From NCBI RefSeq assembly GCF_900187385.1, contig NZ_FYEY01000001.1:7874001-7938000 (forward strand): a stretch of 64,000 nucleotides of DNA, read 5' to 3'. Shown in pieces: positions 43,805 to 52,548 of the stretch (position 1 is its first letter; the number at the start of each line of letters is the position of its first letter). The translations under genes were made by a program, and so were the position numbers. The notes under the pieces are model-generated. The model saw only the letters and a list, made by a program, of their open reading frames with translations. It did no database searches and had not been told where the DNA came from. The stretch comes from Streptomyces sp. 2114.4. GTDB lineage: Bacteria; Actinomycetota; Actinomycetes; Streptomycetales; Streptomycetaceae.

Positions 43805-44155
43805 CTACTGACGGGCGGTCTCCTGCACGCTGAGCAGCAACCCGTCCTTCATCACGGCAGTCACCACCCGCAGGCCCACGACGGAGCCGTCCACGATGTG
43901 GTGCTCCTGGAACCGGTACACCTCGGGGGTGATACGGGTGACATCCTCGACCTGGATCGACAGGCCAGGCTGGCTGCCGCCCGCACTACGCAGGGATTCT
44001 CGCAGAGCCTCGAGGCCGAGGAGCGCTCCCTCTGTCGTCACGAGCACGAAGGACGCGTGGTGTGCGCCCAGGAATGCATTGAGGCTCTCGGCATCTCCAT
44101 CCCTCAGCCACGCAGTCAAGTGGTCATGGTGTCGAGCCAAGAAGTTTTCGTTCAT
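43805..44155 (-). CDS. NTF2-like (DUF4440/SnoaL-type) protein (116 aa)
   Basis: From ATG 44155 the protein reads MNENFLARHHDHLTAWLRDG, then TTEGALLGLEALRESLRS and HHIVDGSVVGLRVVTAVMKD. Length and strand-helix order fit the NTF2-like fold, used by small enzymes or ligand-binding proteins. The longer frame upstream overlaps a transposase fragment and is not used. Function unknown. Confidence 0.65.
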   Translation of the reverse strand: MNENFLARHHDHLTAWLRDGDAESLNAFLGAHHASFVLVTTEGALLGLEALRESLRSAGGSQPGLSIQVEDVTRITPEVYRFQEHHIVDGSVVGLRVVTAVMKDGLLLSVQETARQ

Positions 44156-44204
44156 CCCCCAACTGTGGCAGCTGATGCCTACCGAGCGACGCCTGGGGAG
44201 CGAT

Positions 44205-44319
44205 ATCACCAGGGCGAACGATGCCGGTGATCCCGCCACCGTCCACAACGCCGGTTTTTGACCGGCAGGAACGGCCGCAGCCGTTCCCACTCGGCATCTG
44301 TCAGATCACCTCGCCCCAT
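44205..44319 (-). pseudogene. IS5-family transposase, N-terminal fragment
   Basis: From ATG 44319 on the minus strand the frame reads MGRGDLTDAEWERLRPFLPV then KNRRCGRWRDHR, the standard start of an IS5/DUF4096 transposase, and is lost after some 35 residues. Confidence 0.7.
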
Positions 44320-44385
44320 GTCGGCGACGACGAGCCCACCGGCCGGCAGGCACGTGATCTGCCGAACAGGCCCCAGCGTGCGGGC

Positions 44386-45849
44386 CTACTTCGCCGGGTT
44401 CGTCAGCTCCGCGCCGAAGCGGCCCTTCGTCGCCGGGGAACCCAGGTCACTCGGGTCGATGAGTGACGAGCCCTTGGCGCTCAGTCCGTCAGTGCCCGCG
44501 TACAGCAGGGCCGCCGCGCCGACGCCCTCGGTGCGGTTCGGTATGCCCACGGCCAGGTCCGCCTTGCCGTCACCGTTGTAATCGGCCGGCGAGACGGACG
44601 TACCGAACTTGTCGTTGCCCTCCATGGAGCCAGGGACGCCCTCGGTGTCGAGCGAGAAGGTCTGCGACCCCTTGTCGGTCAACCAGTTCTCGGTGCCCTT
44701 GAGCACGTTGATGGCACCGGCGTTGTTGTAGCCCCCGGGCGCCTCGGCGCCGGTGTTGCTGATCACCAGGTCGTCGTGGCCGTCGCCGTCGAAGTCGGCG
44801 AGCCGGATAGCCTCGCCCTCCTGCGCCTTGCCCTTCCAGTCCACCGGCTTGTCGGAGTCGAGCCCGTCGGTGGTGCCGGGGTAGGTGCGCAGCTTCTGCT
44901 CTTGCGGACCGTCCGAGAAGCCGGTGTCCGTGACGACGTCCTCCTTCCCGTCGCCGTTGATGTCGCCGACCACAGGGCGGTACTGCGCGAACGGCAGTGG
45001 GATGCCCTTGCCCAGCGGCGTCTTCTTCAGGCCCCCGGATGAGCCGGGCAGCACGCCGAGCGTGCCCTCGTCGGAGGGCGAGTCCTGGGAGGCGACAGTG
45101 ACGAGATCGGTGTAGCCGTCCCCGTTGATGTCGCCGGAGGCCAGGTGTTCGACGCTGACGCCGCCGCCGGGCGGGGTGACGCTGGTCATCTTCGGGGTCG
45201 CGGTCTGCCGCAGGTTCTTCGCGCCCTTGACGAGCTGCACCTTCGTGCCGTCGGAGATGGCGAGGTCGCTGAGGCCGTCCTTGTTGTGGTCGCCCACGGC
45301 TATCTGGTCGCCGAAGTGCGCGTTGGCGGCGACCTTCGGCGCGTGGAAGGCGATGGCGTCGCGGGACAAGCCGCTCTTGGAGCCGAAGACGATCGTAACG
45401 GAACCGGCCTGCGTGGTGCTGCCGATGGCCTCGTTGTTCGCGGCGACGACCAGGTCGGCGTAACCGTCCCCGTCCACGTCGCCACGCACCACGGTCGACC
45501 CGAAGCCGTCCTTGGCCTCCGGGGTGCCGGGCACGCCCGCGCTGGCCTGCGTCAGCGTGCTGTGCCGCTTGGTGTCGACGCCACCCTTGGCGCCGTAGGT
45601 CACGGCCACGTAGCCCGCCTTGGACTTCCCGGAGACGCTGCCCTCGGGCGCTCCCACGCCGAGGTCCGCGTAGCCGTCGCCGTCGAGGTCGCCCTGGGTG
45701 ATCTTGCTCCGCTTGGCGGCACTCGTGGAGGGCTGGTCCTGGCCCCGCCCGTTGCCGTCCGTCGGTGCTGCCATGGCGCCGCCGGCCGCGGCCGCGACCA
45801 CGGCGGCTCCCAGAGCGCCTGCCACCATGCTCCTGGTTCGGTTGCGCAC
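44386..45849 (-). CDS. Secreted FG-GAP repeat (integrin-like) protein (487 aa)
   Basis: GTG at 45849 has GGAGG 4 bases upstream. A signal peptide (VRNRTRSMVAGALGAAVVAA, cleavage near AMAAP) is followed by seven FG-GAP/VCBS units with calcium loops: DLDGDGYADLGVG, DVDGDGYADLVVA, DHNKDGLSDLAIS, DINGDGYTDLVTV, DINGDGKEDVVTD, DFDGDGHDDLVIS and DYNGDGKADLAVG. This makes a seven-bladed propeller. Such proteins are exported and bind calcium; ligands are unknown. It is single-gene and ends near a transposase remnant. Confidence 0.9.
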   Translation of the reverse strand: MRNRTRSMVAGALGAAVVAAAAGGAMAAPTDGNGRGQDQPSTSAAKRSKITQGDLDGDGYADLGVGAPEGSVSGKSKAGYVAVTYGAKGGVDTKRHSTLTQASAGVPGTPEAKDGFGSTVVRGDVDGDGYADLVVAANNEAIGSTTQAGSVTIVFGSKSGLSRDAIAFHAPKVAANAHFGDQIAVGDHNKDGLSDLAISDGTKVQLVKGAKNLRQTATPKMTSVTPPGGGVSVEHLASGDINGDGYTDLVTVASQDSPSDEGTLGVLPGSSGGLKKTPLGKGIPLPFAQYRPVVGDINGDGKEDVVTDTGFSDGPQEQKLRTYPGTTDGLDSDKPVDWKGKAQEGEAIRLADFDGDGHDDLVISNTGAEAPGGYNNAGAINVLKGTENWLTDKGSQTFSLDTEGVPGSMEGNDKFGTSVSPADYNGDGKADLAVGIPNRTEGVGAAALLYAGTDGLSAKGSSLIDPSDLGSPATKGRFGAELTNPAK

Positions 45850-46350
45850 AAATCCTCCAACGGGTAACACATCGGTCGCCCCTCGGATCCGTCCCCCTGA
45901 CTTGTGTGCCCGGTGGGACGGAAGGGGTTGCAGATATAGACGGAAACAAAAGCGGGACGGTTGCAGAATGAACAGAAAATAACTCGGTCCAACACAATCG
46001 CGCAGTGCACGGCAACTCCGTTCCGGGCGCAGCAGTTGGCGCCTACCGTCCGTCCCTCGATGTACTCATCCATGCGCGCAGCGAGTGGTCGACCAGCGTT
46101 CCGTTGATACTCAACCGCCTGACCCGGTGACCGCTCTTTGGTACACGCGGTACGAGTCGTGCCCACTCATCGTTCGTCTGACCGCCCCGCCCCGCCCTGC
46201 CTCACGAACAGGACAGAGCCCGGGGCAAAACGGTCACATGATCCGCCGGGCAGAACCTAGGAGCTTTCCCCTACGCACCAGGCGCTCACCAGTTCCGTCC
46301 GGCGGGGCCGGAGCGGGTACTGAGCGCCCTGCGAGCGGGGTTTGAGCGGG
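45850..46350. other. Intergenic region
   Basis: The first 180 bases after the FG-GAP start are unusually AT-rich for this genome (near 45930-45990), as expected for a promoter. No coding frame is convincing in the rest. Confidence 0.35.
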
Positions 46351-46494
46351 TCAGGCGGCGCTGTCCTCGACGCTGAGGGCGTCTTCGAGAGCGGGGCGGT
46401 AACCCTTCGCATTCTTCAGGTTGTCGACTGCGCCGATGCTGACGACGTTTCCGCAGCCGGCTTTGCGCAGCAGTGTGCCCTCGAACCGGCACAT
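46351..46494 (-). CDS. Small ORF or gene tail (47 aa)
   Basis: From ATG 46494 the frame reads MCRFEGTLLRKAGCGNVVSI then GAVDNLKNAKGYRPALEDAL and ends VEDSAA. Composition is protein-like and an in-frame stop lies just upstream, so it is either a real small protein or the C-terminus of a gene truncated at 46500. No family is known. Confidence 0.35.
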   Translation of the reverse strand: MCRFEGTLLRKAGCGNVVSIGAVDNLKNAKGYRPALEDALSVEDSAA

Positions 46495-46519
46495 CAGCGC
46501 ACGGCGAGATCACCATCCG

Positions 46520-46640
46520 CCGCTCGAAGAAGACCGCCCCCTCCGCCCGCACCCCGCTGCCCCGGATGAACCGCCGGCCGGCAAGGCGCTCGCGCCGGGC
46601 CTGGGGCTGGTGGACCGGATGCGTGACTACCTCACCGGCC
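46520..46640 (+). pseudogene. Duplicated 3' end of a hemerythrin gene
   Basis: The sequence ends in ALAPGLGLVDRMRDYLTGR, nearly the same as the tail LLAPGLGLVDRVRDYVTGR of the hemerythrin gene that stops at 47517. The DNA before it also resembles that gene. The helical iron-binding part is missing, so it is a decayed paralogue or partial duplication. Confidence 0.6.
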
Positions 46641-46959
46641 GCCGCCCACCTGAGCGCGGGGTGCCACTGGCCGGGTGCCGCGTCGGCCGTTGGCGTCGAC
46701 CCTGTGCCGCCGGCCGCCCTGAATCGGGAGGCGGATACAGGGCCGCCGGCCGGTGAGAGACCGGCCGGGACGAGGGGCACAGCGCGCACCGCACCCGCCA
46801 TGATCCTCCCGCCTCCCGGGCCGAAGGCGCGCGTGCCACGCCCAGCGCTCGGCAAGCGGGGCAATTTGGCGCGCATCGGTGTGGTGTTTCGCCGGTCCGG
46901 GAACCGGTGTTGCGACGTCAGCCGGAGCGGCCGGCTGCCGACGTGAGAGGCGGTGTGCC
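46641..46959. other. Intergenic region
   Basis: No gene is seen between the partial and the full hemerythrin copies. Frames here are Ala/Pro/Arg-rich. The promoter of the full gene is expected near its right end. Confidence 0.3.
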
Positions 46960-47517
46960 GTGGGGCATGGCGGCGATGTGATTGCGGAGCTGACGACCGA
47001 TCACCGTGAGGTCGAGGAGCTCTTCGAGCAGTTCCAAGACTCTCCCCCCGGAGGCGAGGACCGCAAACGGCTGGTGGATGCGCTGACGATCGAGCTGGTG
47101 CGGCACTCCGTCGCCGAGGAGCAGTACCTCTACCCCGCGGTGCGCGAGCACCTGGAGGACGGCGAAGCGCTGGCGGACAAGGAACTGGCCGATCACGCCC
47201 GGGTCGAACAGCTCCTCAACGACCTCCAGCAGCGCGAAGCCGATGATCTCGACTTCGACCGGCTGGTGGTGAAGCTGCGCACCGAGGTGAGAGCCCACGT
47301 CGACGACGAAGAGAACCACCTCTTCACCCGTCTGCGCGAAGGCGTGCACCCCTATGTCCTGGAGGAGCTGGGCAACAAGGTCCGCCAGGCGAAGAAGAGC
47401 GCTCCCACCCGCCCCCATCCTGGTGCGCCGAGCACACCGCCTGCCAACAAGCTGCTGGCGCCCGGGCTGGGCCTGGTGGACCGAGTGCGTGACTACGTCA
47501 CCGGCCGCGGCCGGTGA
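46960..47517 (+). CDS. Hemerythrin-like HHE domain protein (185 aa)
   Basis: Iron ligands of the four-helix bundle appear in order: TTDHREVEELF, RHSVAEEQYLYPAV (His, Glu), DHARVEQLL and HVDDEENHLF (His, Glu, His). After the bundle comes a Pro-rich linker and a conserved tail LLAPGLGLVDRVRDYVTGRG, seen again in a duplicated piece at 46520. Such proteins bind oxygen, nitric oxide or iron in the cytoplasm and respond to stress. GTG at 46960 is the likely start; GTG at 46978 is an alternative. Confidence 0.88.
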   Translation: MGHGGDVIAELTTDHREVEELFEQFQDSPPGGEDRKRLVDALTIELVRHSVAEEQYLYPAVREHLEDGEALADKELADHARVEQLLNDLQQREADDLDFDRLVVKLRTEVRAHVDDEENHLFTRLREGVHPYVLEELGNKVRQAKKSAPTRPHPGAPSTPPANKLLAPGLGLVDRVRDYVTGRGR

Positions 47518-47739
47518 CCCACCACCGGCAGCCTCCCGTAACCGGCGCCCGCGCTACGAACTGTGCGGCGGACGGGTACGTTCACTCATCACGATCAGCT
47601 GCAGGTTCATATGGTCTGGCTGCGCGCTCACCCTCGCGGTCCTCGCCCGCAGGGTCGCAGCATCCAGCGAAAACAGTTCCCCGTCCCCTGTCGCCAGGCC
47701 CGCCCCCGCGCTCGGCTTCGGGTGAAGGGATGGGCAGCC

Positions 47740-48065
47740 ATGCCCGCATGATCCAGCAAGAAGCGTGAGCGGCAGTACGCGCACGTCAAGGAACAGGCCG
47801 AGGAGCGCGACACGAGCGAGAACCGGCCAAGGAGATCGCCGCCCGCACCGTGAACAAGGAACGCGCGCGCTTTGGCGAGGCGATGTCCGCCGGCAAGACC
47901 TCCACACGCGACCCGAAGTCCGCATCGCTGCGGGGCGGGGAACGCTCGCACAAGGGACCGGGCGGACCGGCCCGCGACCAGCTCTACGAAGAGGCCAAGA
48001 AGAAGAACATCGAGGGCCGCTCCCCTATGAACAAGGAGCAGCTACGACGCGCCGTCGGCCGCTGA
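47740..48065 (+). pseudogene. Plasmid-stabilisation-like protein gene, inactivated
   Basis: ATG at 47740 begins MPA and meets TGA at 47749-47751, where CGA (Arg) would be expected. The frame then reads SSKKRERQYAHVKEQAEERD and loses one base near 47825 (CGGCC for CGGGCC). The rest, from GTG 47850, is intact: KEIAARTVNKERARFGEAMS, ERSHKGPGGPARDQLYEEAK and SPMNKEQLRRAVGR. Two separate lesions kill the full gene, though the 71-residue C-terminal part could still be made. Confidence 0.65.
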
Positions 48066-48069
48066 CCCC

Positions 48070-48404
48070 CAGAACCCGATCTGCGGCGGCGGCGCGGGCC
48101 GCGAGGCTGCGGAGGAGGCCGCGGACGAATCGGTGGGGGTCATCCAGGCCGACGGCGGTCAGGTTGTTGGAGCCGTCGGCCGGCAAGTCAGGTTGTTGGA
48201 GCCGTCGGCCGGCAAGTACGGGACGGCAGCACGCAGGGTGAGGGTGAGGGTGACGAGGGCTGCCCGCTGCGGAGTGACGGGCAGCCCGGCGGCTCTTTGG
48301 GCCGACTCCCACCCCGCGAAGCCGGAGGCCCTTGCGATGCACCGCATTTGACGCCGGTACTGGTCCACCAGGAGTTGCGAGACAGCACTCAACCCAGGGC
48401 GCAT
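48070..48404 (-). pseudogene. Hypothetical gene broken by a 29-bp tandem duplication
   Basis: From ATG 48404 the frame reads LLVDQYRRQMRCIARASGFA, AGLPVTPQRAALVTLTLTLR and YLPADGSNNLT. There a 29-base unit is doubled (48158-48215). Removing one copy restores a single frame that goes on LTAVGLDDPHRFVRGLLRSL. The start overlaps the end of the HAF gene, so both were probably one operon. The family is unknown. Confidence 0.5.
48158..48215. repeat. 29-bp perfect tandem duplication
   Basis: Two exact copies of a 29-base unit (48158-48186 and 48187-48215), which starts GTCAGGTTGTTGGAGCC. Because 29 is not a multiple of three, the copy shifts the reading frame of the minus-strand gene. Confidence 0.9.
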
Positions 48405-48411
48405 GTCCAGA

Positions 48412-49506
48412 TCACGGGGTGCGGGGTGCCTGCGCCGTCGTAGGGGTCGCCGTCGTAGGCCCAGCCCCCCGCCCTGGCACCGTCGTTGACGGCCTCGGCG
48501 CCGGCCGGGCCGTCGGGGCGAGGCTGGGGAGAGCTCGAAGAGGGCCGGAGCCCGGCCAGATCTGGGCCTGGTCGATGGGGGTGATCGGCGGGATGCCGTA
48601 CGGGAACATCGCGGTGCCAACGGCCACGCCGCTGCTGGGGCTGATGTCGTTGAGCCAGCCCTTGCCCTCGTGAGCGGGCAGCCCCGGTATCTGGACGCCG
48701 TCCTTGGTGTAGGGGGCGTCCCAGTAGGTCTCGGCAGCCAGGTCCTGGTGGTCGTATGTGCGCTCACCGACGACGCGTCCGTGGTTGTCGATGGCGGACG
48801 GGTACCAGTCGGTGTCGGTGTTGATCTCGACGGGCTTGAGCTGCCGTCCCGGACCGGTGGTCCCACCGGGCCAGACCAGCCCGACGCTGCCGCTCACCTC
48901 GCTCACGCCGTCCCAGTACCAGGAGTAGCCGATCACCGTTCCACGGGAGTTGATACCGCGTACGCGTACCCGGGTGTGCCCGGGTGTGACGGTGAGGGTC
49001 CGGGTGAGGGTGGCGCCGGTCCAGAGATAGGCGGCGTCCGAACTGTCGTTGCCGCCCGCGACGGTCCCACGGTCGTTGACGTCGGCGGCATAGGTGCCGC
49101 CGGGGAGAATGCGTACCGCTGAGGCACCGACCCGGTAGCTGAAGGCGGCGGCGCCCACCGGGCCCTGGATGCTGCCCACCATGAGACCGCGGTGGTTGAC
49201 GGCGGCGACCGAGCCGCGGTCGTACCCGGACGGGAGCGGGACACGGTGCACAGTGCTTCCCGTCCAGTAGGCGGGCAGCCCGGCGGACTGGCCGACGGAC
49301 AAGCCGCCGGCGCCGAAGTCGTTGACACTCTCGCTGCCCCAGGACCCGGCGCCGGCGCCCGGCAGCCGGTCGAGGACATGAACGGCAGGCGTGCAGCGGG
49401 AGGCCGGGCCAGGGTCTTCCGCAGCGGCCGCAGGAAGTGCTGTGGTCAGCAGCGCTCCCAGGGTGAGTGCCGTGGCGGCCATGGCTCTGCTACTGCCTGG
49501 TCTCAT
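48412..49506 (-). CDS. Secreted HAF-repeat protein, 3' end frameshifted
   Basis: ATG at 49506 has AAGGGGG 7 bases upstream. A signal peptide (MRPGSSRAMAATALTLGALL, cleavage near AAAAE) is followed by repeats of the HAF type, such as VNDFGAGGLSVG, VNHRGLMVGS, VNDRGTVAGG, INSRGTVIGY and IDNHGRVVGE. These are exported beta-propeller-like proteins of unknown role. After LPSLAP (near 48518) the frame turns Pro/Thr-rich; a one-base insertion would continue as AEAVNDGARAGGWAYDGDPY, another HAF unit, and stop at 48389. So the last 45 residues are probably altered. Confidence 0.75.
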   Translation of the reverse strand: MRPGSSRAMAATALTLGALLTTALPAAAAEDPGPASRCTPAVHVLDRLPGAGAGSWGSESVNDFGAGGLSVGQSAGLPAYWTGSTVHRVPLPSGYDRGSVAAVNHRGLMVGSIQGPVGAAAFSYRVGASAVRILPGGTYAADVNDRGTVAGGNDSSDAAYLWTGATLTRTLTVTPGHTRVRVRGINSRGTVIGYSWYWDGVSEVSGSVGLVWPGGTTGPGRQLKPVEINTDTDWYPSAIDNHGRVVGERTYDHQDLAAETYWDAPYTKDGVQIPGLPAHEGKGWLNDISPSSGVAVGTAMFPYGIPPITPIDQAQIWPGSGPLRALPSLAPTARPAPRPSTTVPGRGAGPTTATPTTAQAPRTP

Positions 49507-50246
49507 GGAGGAGCCCCCTTCGTCGCGACGGGTTCGGCCCCGCCGGCCGCTCATCATCGACTGCCGGCCCCGGTGGACGGGGATGTTCCACACGAAATGG
49601 CTTGATCGAGCCGAACACGGCGCTTTTCCGGTAAATGTGCAGGCATCAAGCGGTCTTGTGCCGAGCGATGGCTGGCTGCATTCAAGGCGGTGGCGAAAGT
49701 ACACCAGGCCGCATACGGCATGAGTGCTGCCGCGGCGGTGGAATCCGTGTGTGCGGTGCGGTGGATCAGCTGCACGTGGGTTCGGCTCGCCTTCCTCGTC
49801 TCGTGGCGGGGGAAGGACGTCGATACCGGTTCACCTTGGCCTGTGCGGAGAGCATGTGGCCTGCCCCTTGATACTGGTGGGCTCACGTATGCGACTGTCG
49901 TCAATGCGCCATGGAACCCACCTTCTTAATGACCGTGTGTGGTCGCCGGAGGCGGGCCGGCTCCGGGTTCCATCGGACTCGGATACGAAGCGGGAGGTGA
50001 GGACGCGGTGGCAGACAGGGGGCGAGAGAGGCAACCCTCCAGAGCCTGCCTGCGGATTGCTGCGGTGAGGTGGCTGGCGGTCTCGGGGGACGCCGAGACC
50101 GTCGATCAGCTTGAAGAGTGCGAAGGGATGCAGTGGCCGACCGGCCCGCCGACCGGGAAACGGCCAGGGCTCAAGAAAGCCCAGACCGAAAGGTCTCCGG
50201 CCTGAGCTTTCTGCGCTTACTGGAGGATGGATGGCCCTCCCGAGGG
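49507..50246. other. Long interval without intact gene
   Basis: No frame has both a ribosome site and protein-like composition. A stretch near 50040-50205 reads VRWLAVSGDAETVDQLEECE and may be a gene fragment of plasmid type. It separates the HAF gene from the CRISPR zone. Confidence 0.35.
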
Positions 50247-50592
50247 TTACTTCACGTCGACGTAGTCCGCTGTGGAGGCGACCGCCGGAGTGGTGGACGT
50301 GCCTGCGAAGGAGTAGCGGAAGCAGCCGTCCGCCGTGGCCTTCGTCGTCGTCCTCAGGTTGCCCTCGCTGTCCGTCGTGATGGTCTTGAGGGTCTTGTAG
50401 GTGCTGGTTCCCTTCGTCTTGAACTGGAGCTTCACCGGCTGCTTGGTGTAGCCCCCGTACTTGTAGGTCTCCCAGTCAGCGCGGGTCAGGGCGCCTGCGA
50501 CGGTGATCGTCTTGTCCTTCTTCACCGGTTCCGGCGAGGCGTTGACGCTCAGCCTGGAGTTGCGCAGGACCTTCGCCTTCGCGGCGGAATCC
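50247..50592 (-). pseudogene. Secreted protein C-terminus, cut by the CRISPR array
   Basis: The minus frame ending at TAA 50247-50249 reads SRLSVNASPEPVKKDKTITV, AGALTRADWETYKYGGYTKQ and CFRYSFAGTSTTPAVASTAD. This is the C-terminal domain of a common Streptomyces exported protein. At 50592 it runs straight into the last CRISPR repeat, so the signal peptide and start are gone. Confidence 0.7.
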
Positions 50593-50808
50593 GGCTCACC
50601 TCCGCCTCCGCGGAGCGCACGGGGGTGGAGCAGCCACCGCCCCCCGGCATGCACTAACGGCTCACCTCCGCCTCCGCGGAGCGCACGCCGGCCTCGCCCC
50701 GGCGACCCGCAGCTCGGGCGGCTCACCTCCGCCTCCGCGGAGCGCACCCGCTCCGGTGTACCTGCGTGGCGTGGGTCGCAGGCTCACCTCCGCCTCCGCG
50801 GAGCGCAC
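50593..50808 (-). CRISPR. CRISPR array A (4 repeats)
   Basis: Four 28-base repeats end at 50620, 50686, 50747 and 50808. On the transcribed (minus) strand each is GTGCGCTCCGCGG then AGGCGGAGGTGAGCC; the GCGC at positions 3-6 is unique to this array. Spacers are 38, 33 and 33 bases. The leader is at the right end. Confidence 0.9.
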
Positions 50809-50935
50809 GCACCCGTCGCGACCTGCGCCGTTAGGAGCGTTTTGCCGATTCGTGATTCAAGGAACGCCGGTCATGCACCCGCCTGAATCTACCGAGCCAC
50901 ACGGCTCCTCGCAGGCACTACCTGGCCAGGATCAA
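50809..50935 (-). promoter_or_regulatory. CRISPR leader, copy A
   Basis: About 120 bases shared with four other places (52031, 55642, 56420, 56691), always at the right end of an array. On the minus strand a TTGAAT lies about 18 bases before TCCTAA, a possible promoter reading into the array. Confidence 0.75.
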
Positions 50936-52030
50936 CTCACCTCCGCCTCCGGGCAGACCATGGCCGGCTCACCTCCGCCTGCGCGGAGAGCACCTCATCA
51001 TGAAGGCGACGATCTCGGGGGTGGCCTGGTTCACCTCCGCCTGCGCGGAGAGCACCTGTCGCCGGCCTGTACGAGACGACAGCCCGCCGGCCCACCTCCG
51101 CCTGCGCGGAGAGCACTCAGCAGGCAGAAGGTGCGCACGCGGCGTCTCCGGCTCACCTCCGCCTGCGCGGAGAGCACCCCTCGGCACTCCCGGGTCGTAC
51201 AGCGTTGAGCGGCCCACCTCCGCCTGCGCGGAGAGCACCACAGTACGGTCCGCCACGGCACTCACCCCCGTGACTCACCTCCGCCTGCGCGGAGAGCACT
51301 CGACGACGTCGAGGGCCGGTACGACCAGGTCCTGACTCACCTCCGCCTGCGCGGAGAGCACCCGCCGGAGCCCAGGCTGATGCTGCAGTTGAGCGGCCCA
51401 CCTCCGCCTGCGCGGAGAGCACTGCACGCGCGTCGGGTCCGGCAGATCCAGCAGCGGCCCACCTCCGCCTGCGCGGAGAGCACTCGGGGCGGTCCCAGGT
51501 CTTGTTCCACCCAGGCGGGCCACCTCCGCCTGCGCGGAGAGCACAGGGACCCCAGCACTACCGCGAGGCCGAGCGTCGGCTCACCTCCGCCTCCGCGGAG
51601 AGCACTGCAGCACGGAGATCAGGCCGGACCGCTGGCCCGGCTCACCTCCGCCTCCGAGGAGAGCACGCCGGAATCACGCTGGTACAGCGGAACTACGCCG
51701 GCTCACCTCCGCCTCCGCGGAGAGCACCCGGCTCGGTGACCCTGCGCTCTCCGGGGAAGCGGCTCACCTCCGCCTCCGCGGAGAGCACGCCGCTGCCGTC
51801 CGACTGGGACGAGTGGGAAGAGGCTCACCTCCGCCTCCGCGGAGAGCACGCGGTCCGCCAGTACATGCGCGCCCTCGTCTACGGCTCACCTCCGCCTCCG
51901 CGGAGAGCACCGCTCAGCCGCTGCCAGCGAGGCCAGGACCGGGCTCACCTCCGCCTCCGCGGAGAGCACGGCGAATACGTCCGCTTCGGCTCCATGCTGA
52001 CCGGCTCACCTCCGCCTCCGCGGAGAGCAC
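50936..52030 (-). CRISPR. CRISPR array B (18 repeats plus one degenerate)
   Basis: Eighteen repeats run from 50966 to 52030 at a 61-base period (one interval of 59 and two of 62). A broken repeat lies at 50936-50956. On the minus strand each reads GTGCTCTCCGCG, four variable bases, GGCGGAGGTG and A(G/A)CC or GGCC. The eight leader-near repeats have the loop GGAG, the ten leader-far ones GCAG. Repeat size, hairpin and spacing fit type I-E. Confidence 0.95.
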
Positions 52031-52151
52031 CCTTCGCGACCTGCGCCGTTAGGAGCGTTTTGCCGATTCGTGATTCAAGGAACGCCGGTCATGCACCCGC
52101 CTGAATCTACCGGGCCACACGGCCCCTCGCAGGCAACTGCCTGGCCCGAAA
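52031..52151 (-). promoter_or_regulatory. CRISPR leader, copy B
   Basis: Begins CCTTCGCGACCTGCGCCGTT directly after the last repeat of array B, the same as copy C and nearly the same as A, D and E. Array transcription would run leftwards from here. Confidence 0.8.
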
Positions 52152-52240
52152 CGACTCACTCCGTCTGCGTAGAGAGCGCCAGATGCAGCTCGGCGGACGG
52201 GCATCCCGCGGCGGTTCACCTCCGCTCGCGCGGAGAGCAG
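52152..52240 (-). CRISPR. Residual repeats left of cargo 1
   Basis: Two degenerate repeats end at 52179 and 52240, exactly 61 bases apart. Cargo coding sequence begins directly after. They seem to be the left half of an array whose right half is array C. Confidence 0.65.
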
Positions 52241-52548
52241 TACCGCAGCAGCGCCTTCAAACCGAGGAAGCCGAAGCCGAGGCCCGGCGGGCGTATGCCA
52301 CTGAGCAGAACCGCCGCTGGCACAAGCACAATCCGAACGGAGCGGATGCCGTCGCCGCCGCAACGAAGGCCGCCGACGCCGCCCGGGAGCGCACCGCGCA
52401 GTACCTGCTGGCCGAGCGCCTGGAGCAGCTGCGCGAGCAGGCCGCCGCCCGCACCGAGACGACTGCGGCCGTGCCGTGGAGGGGCTGGCTGCCCGACCTT
52501 GCTATACGCCCGCTGGACGGCGACACGGCCATGGCGGTGCACGCGTGA
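52241..52548 (+). pseudogene. C-terminal part of a plasmid-type hypothetical protein
   Basis: The frame enters from the CRISPR repeat without its own start and reads RRAYATEQNRRWHKHNPNGA, AARERTAQYLLAERLEQLRE and PWRGWLPDLAIRPLDGDT before TGA. It is helical and charged. The stop overlaps the GTG of the next ORF, so the two were translationally coupled. The 5' end is missing. The family is not recognised. Confidence 0.45.

Noticed and set aside
50503..52104. Plus-strand and minus-strand ORFs full of SPPPPRRAP, HLRLRGEH or CSPRRRR repeats
   Set aside because: These are translations of CRISPR repeats and spacers, not proteins.
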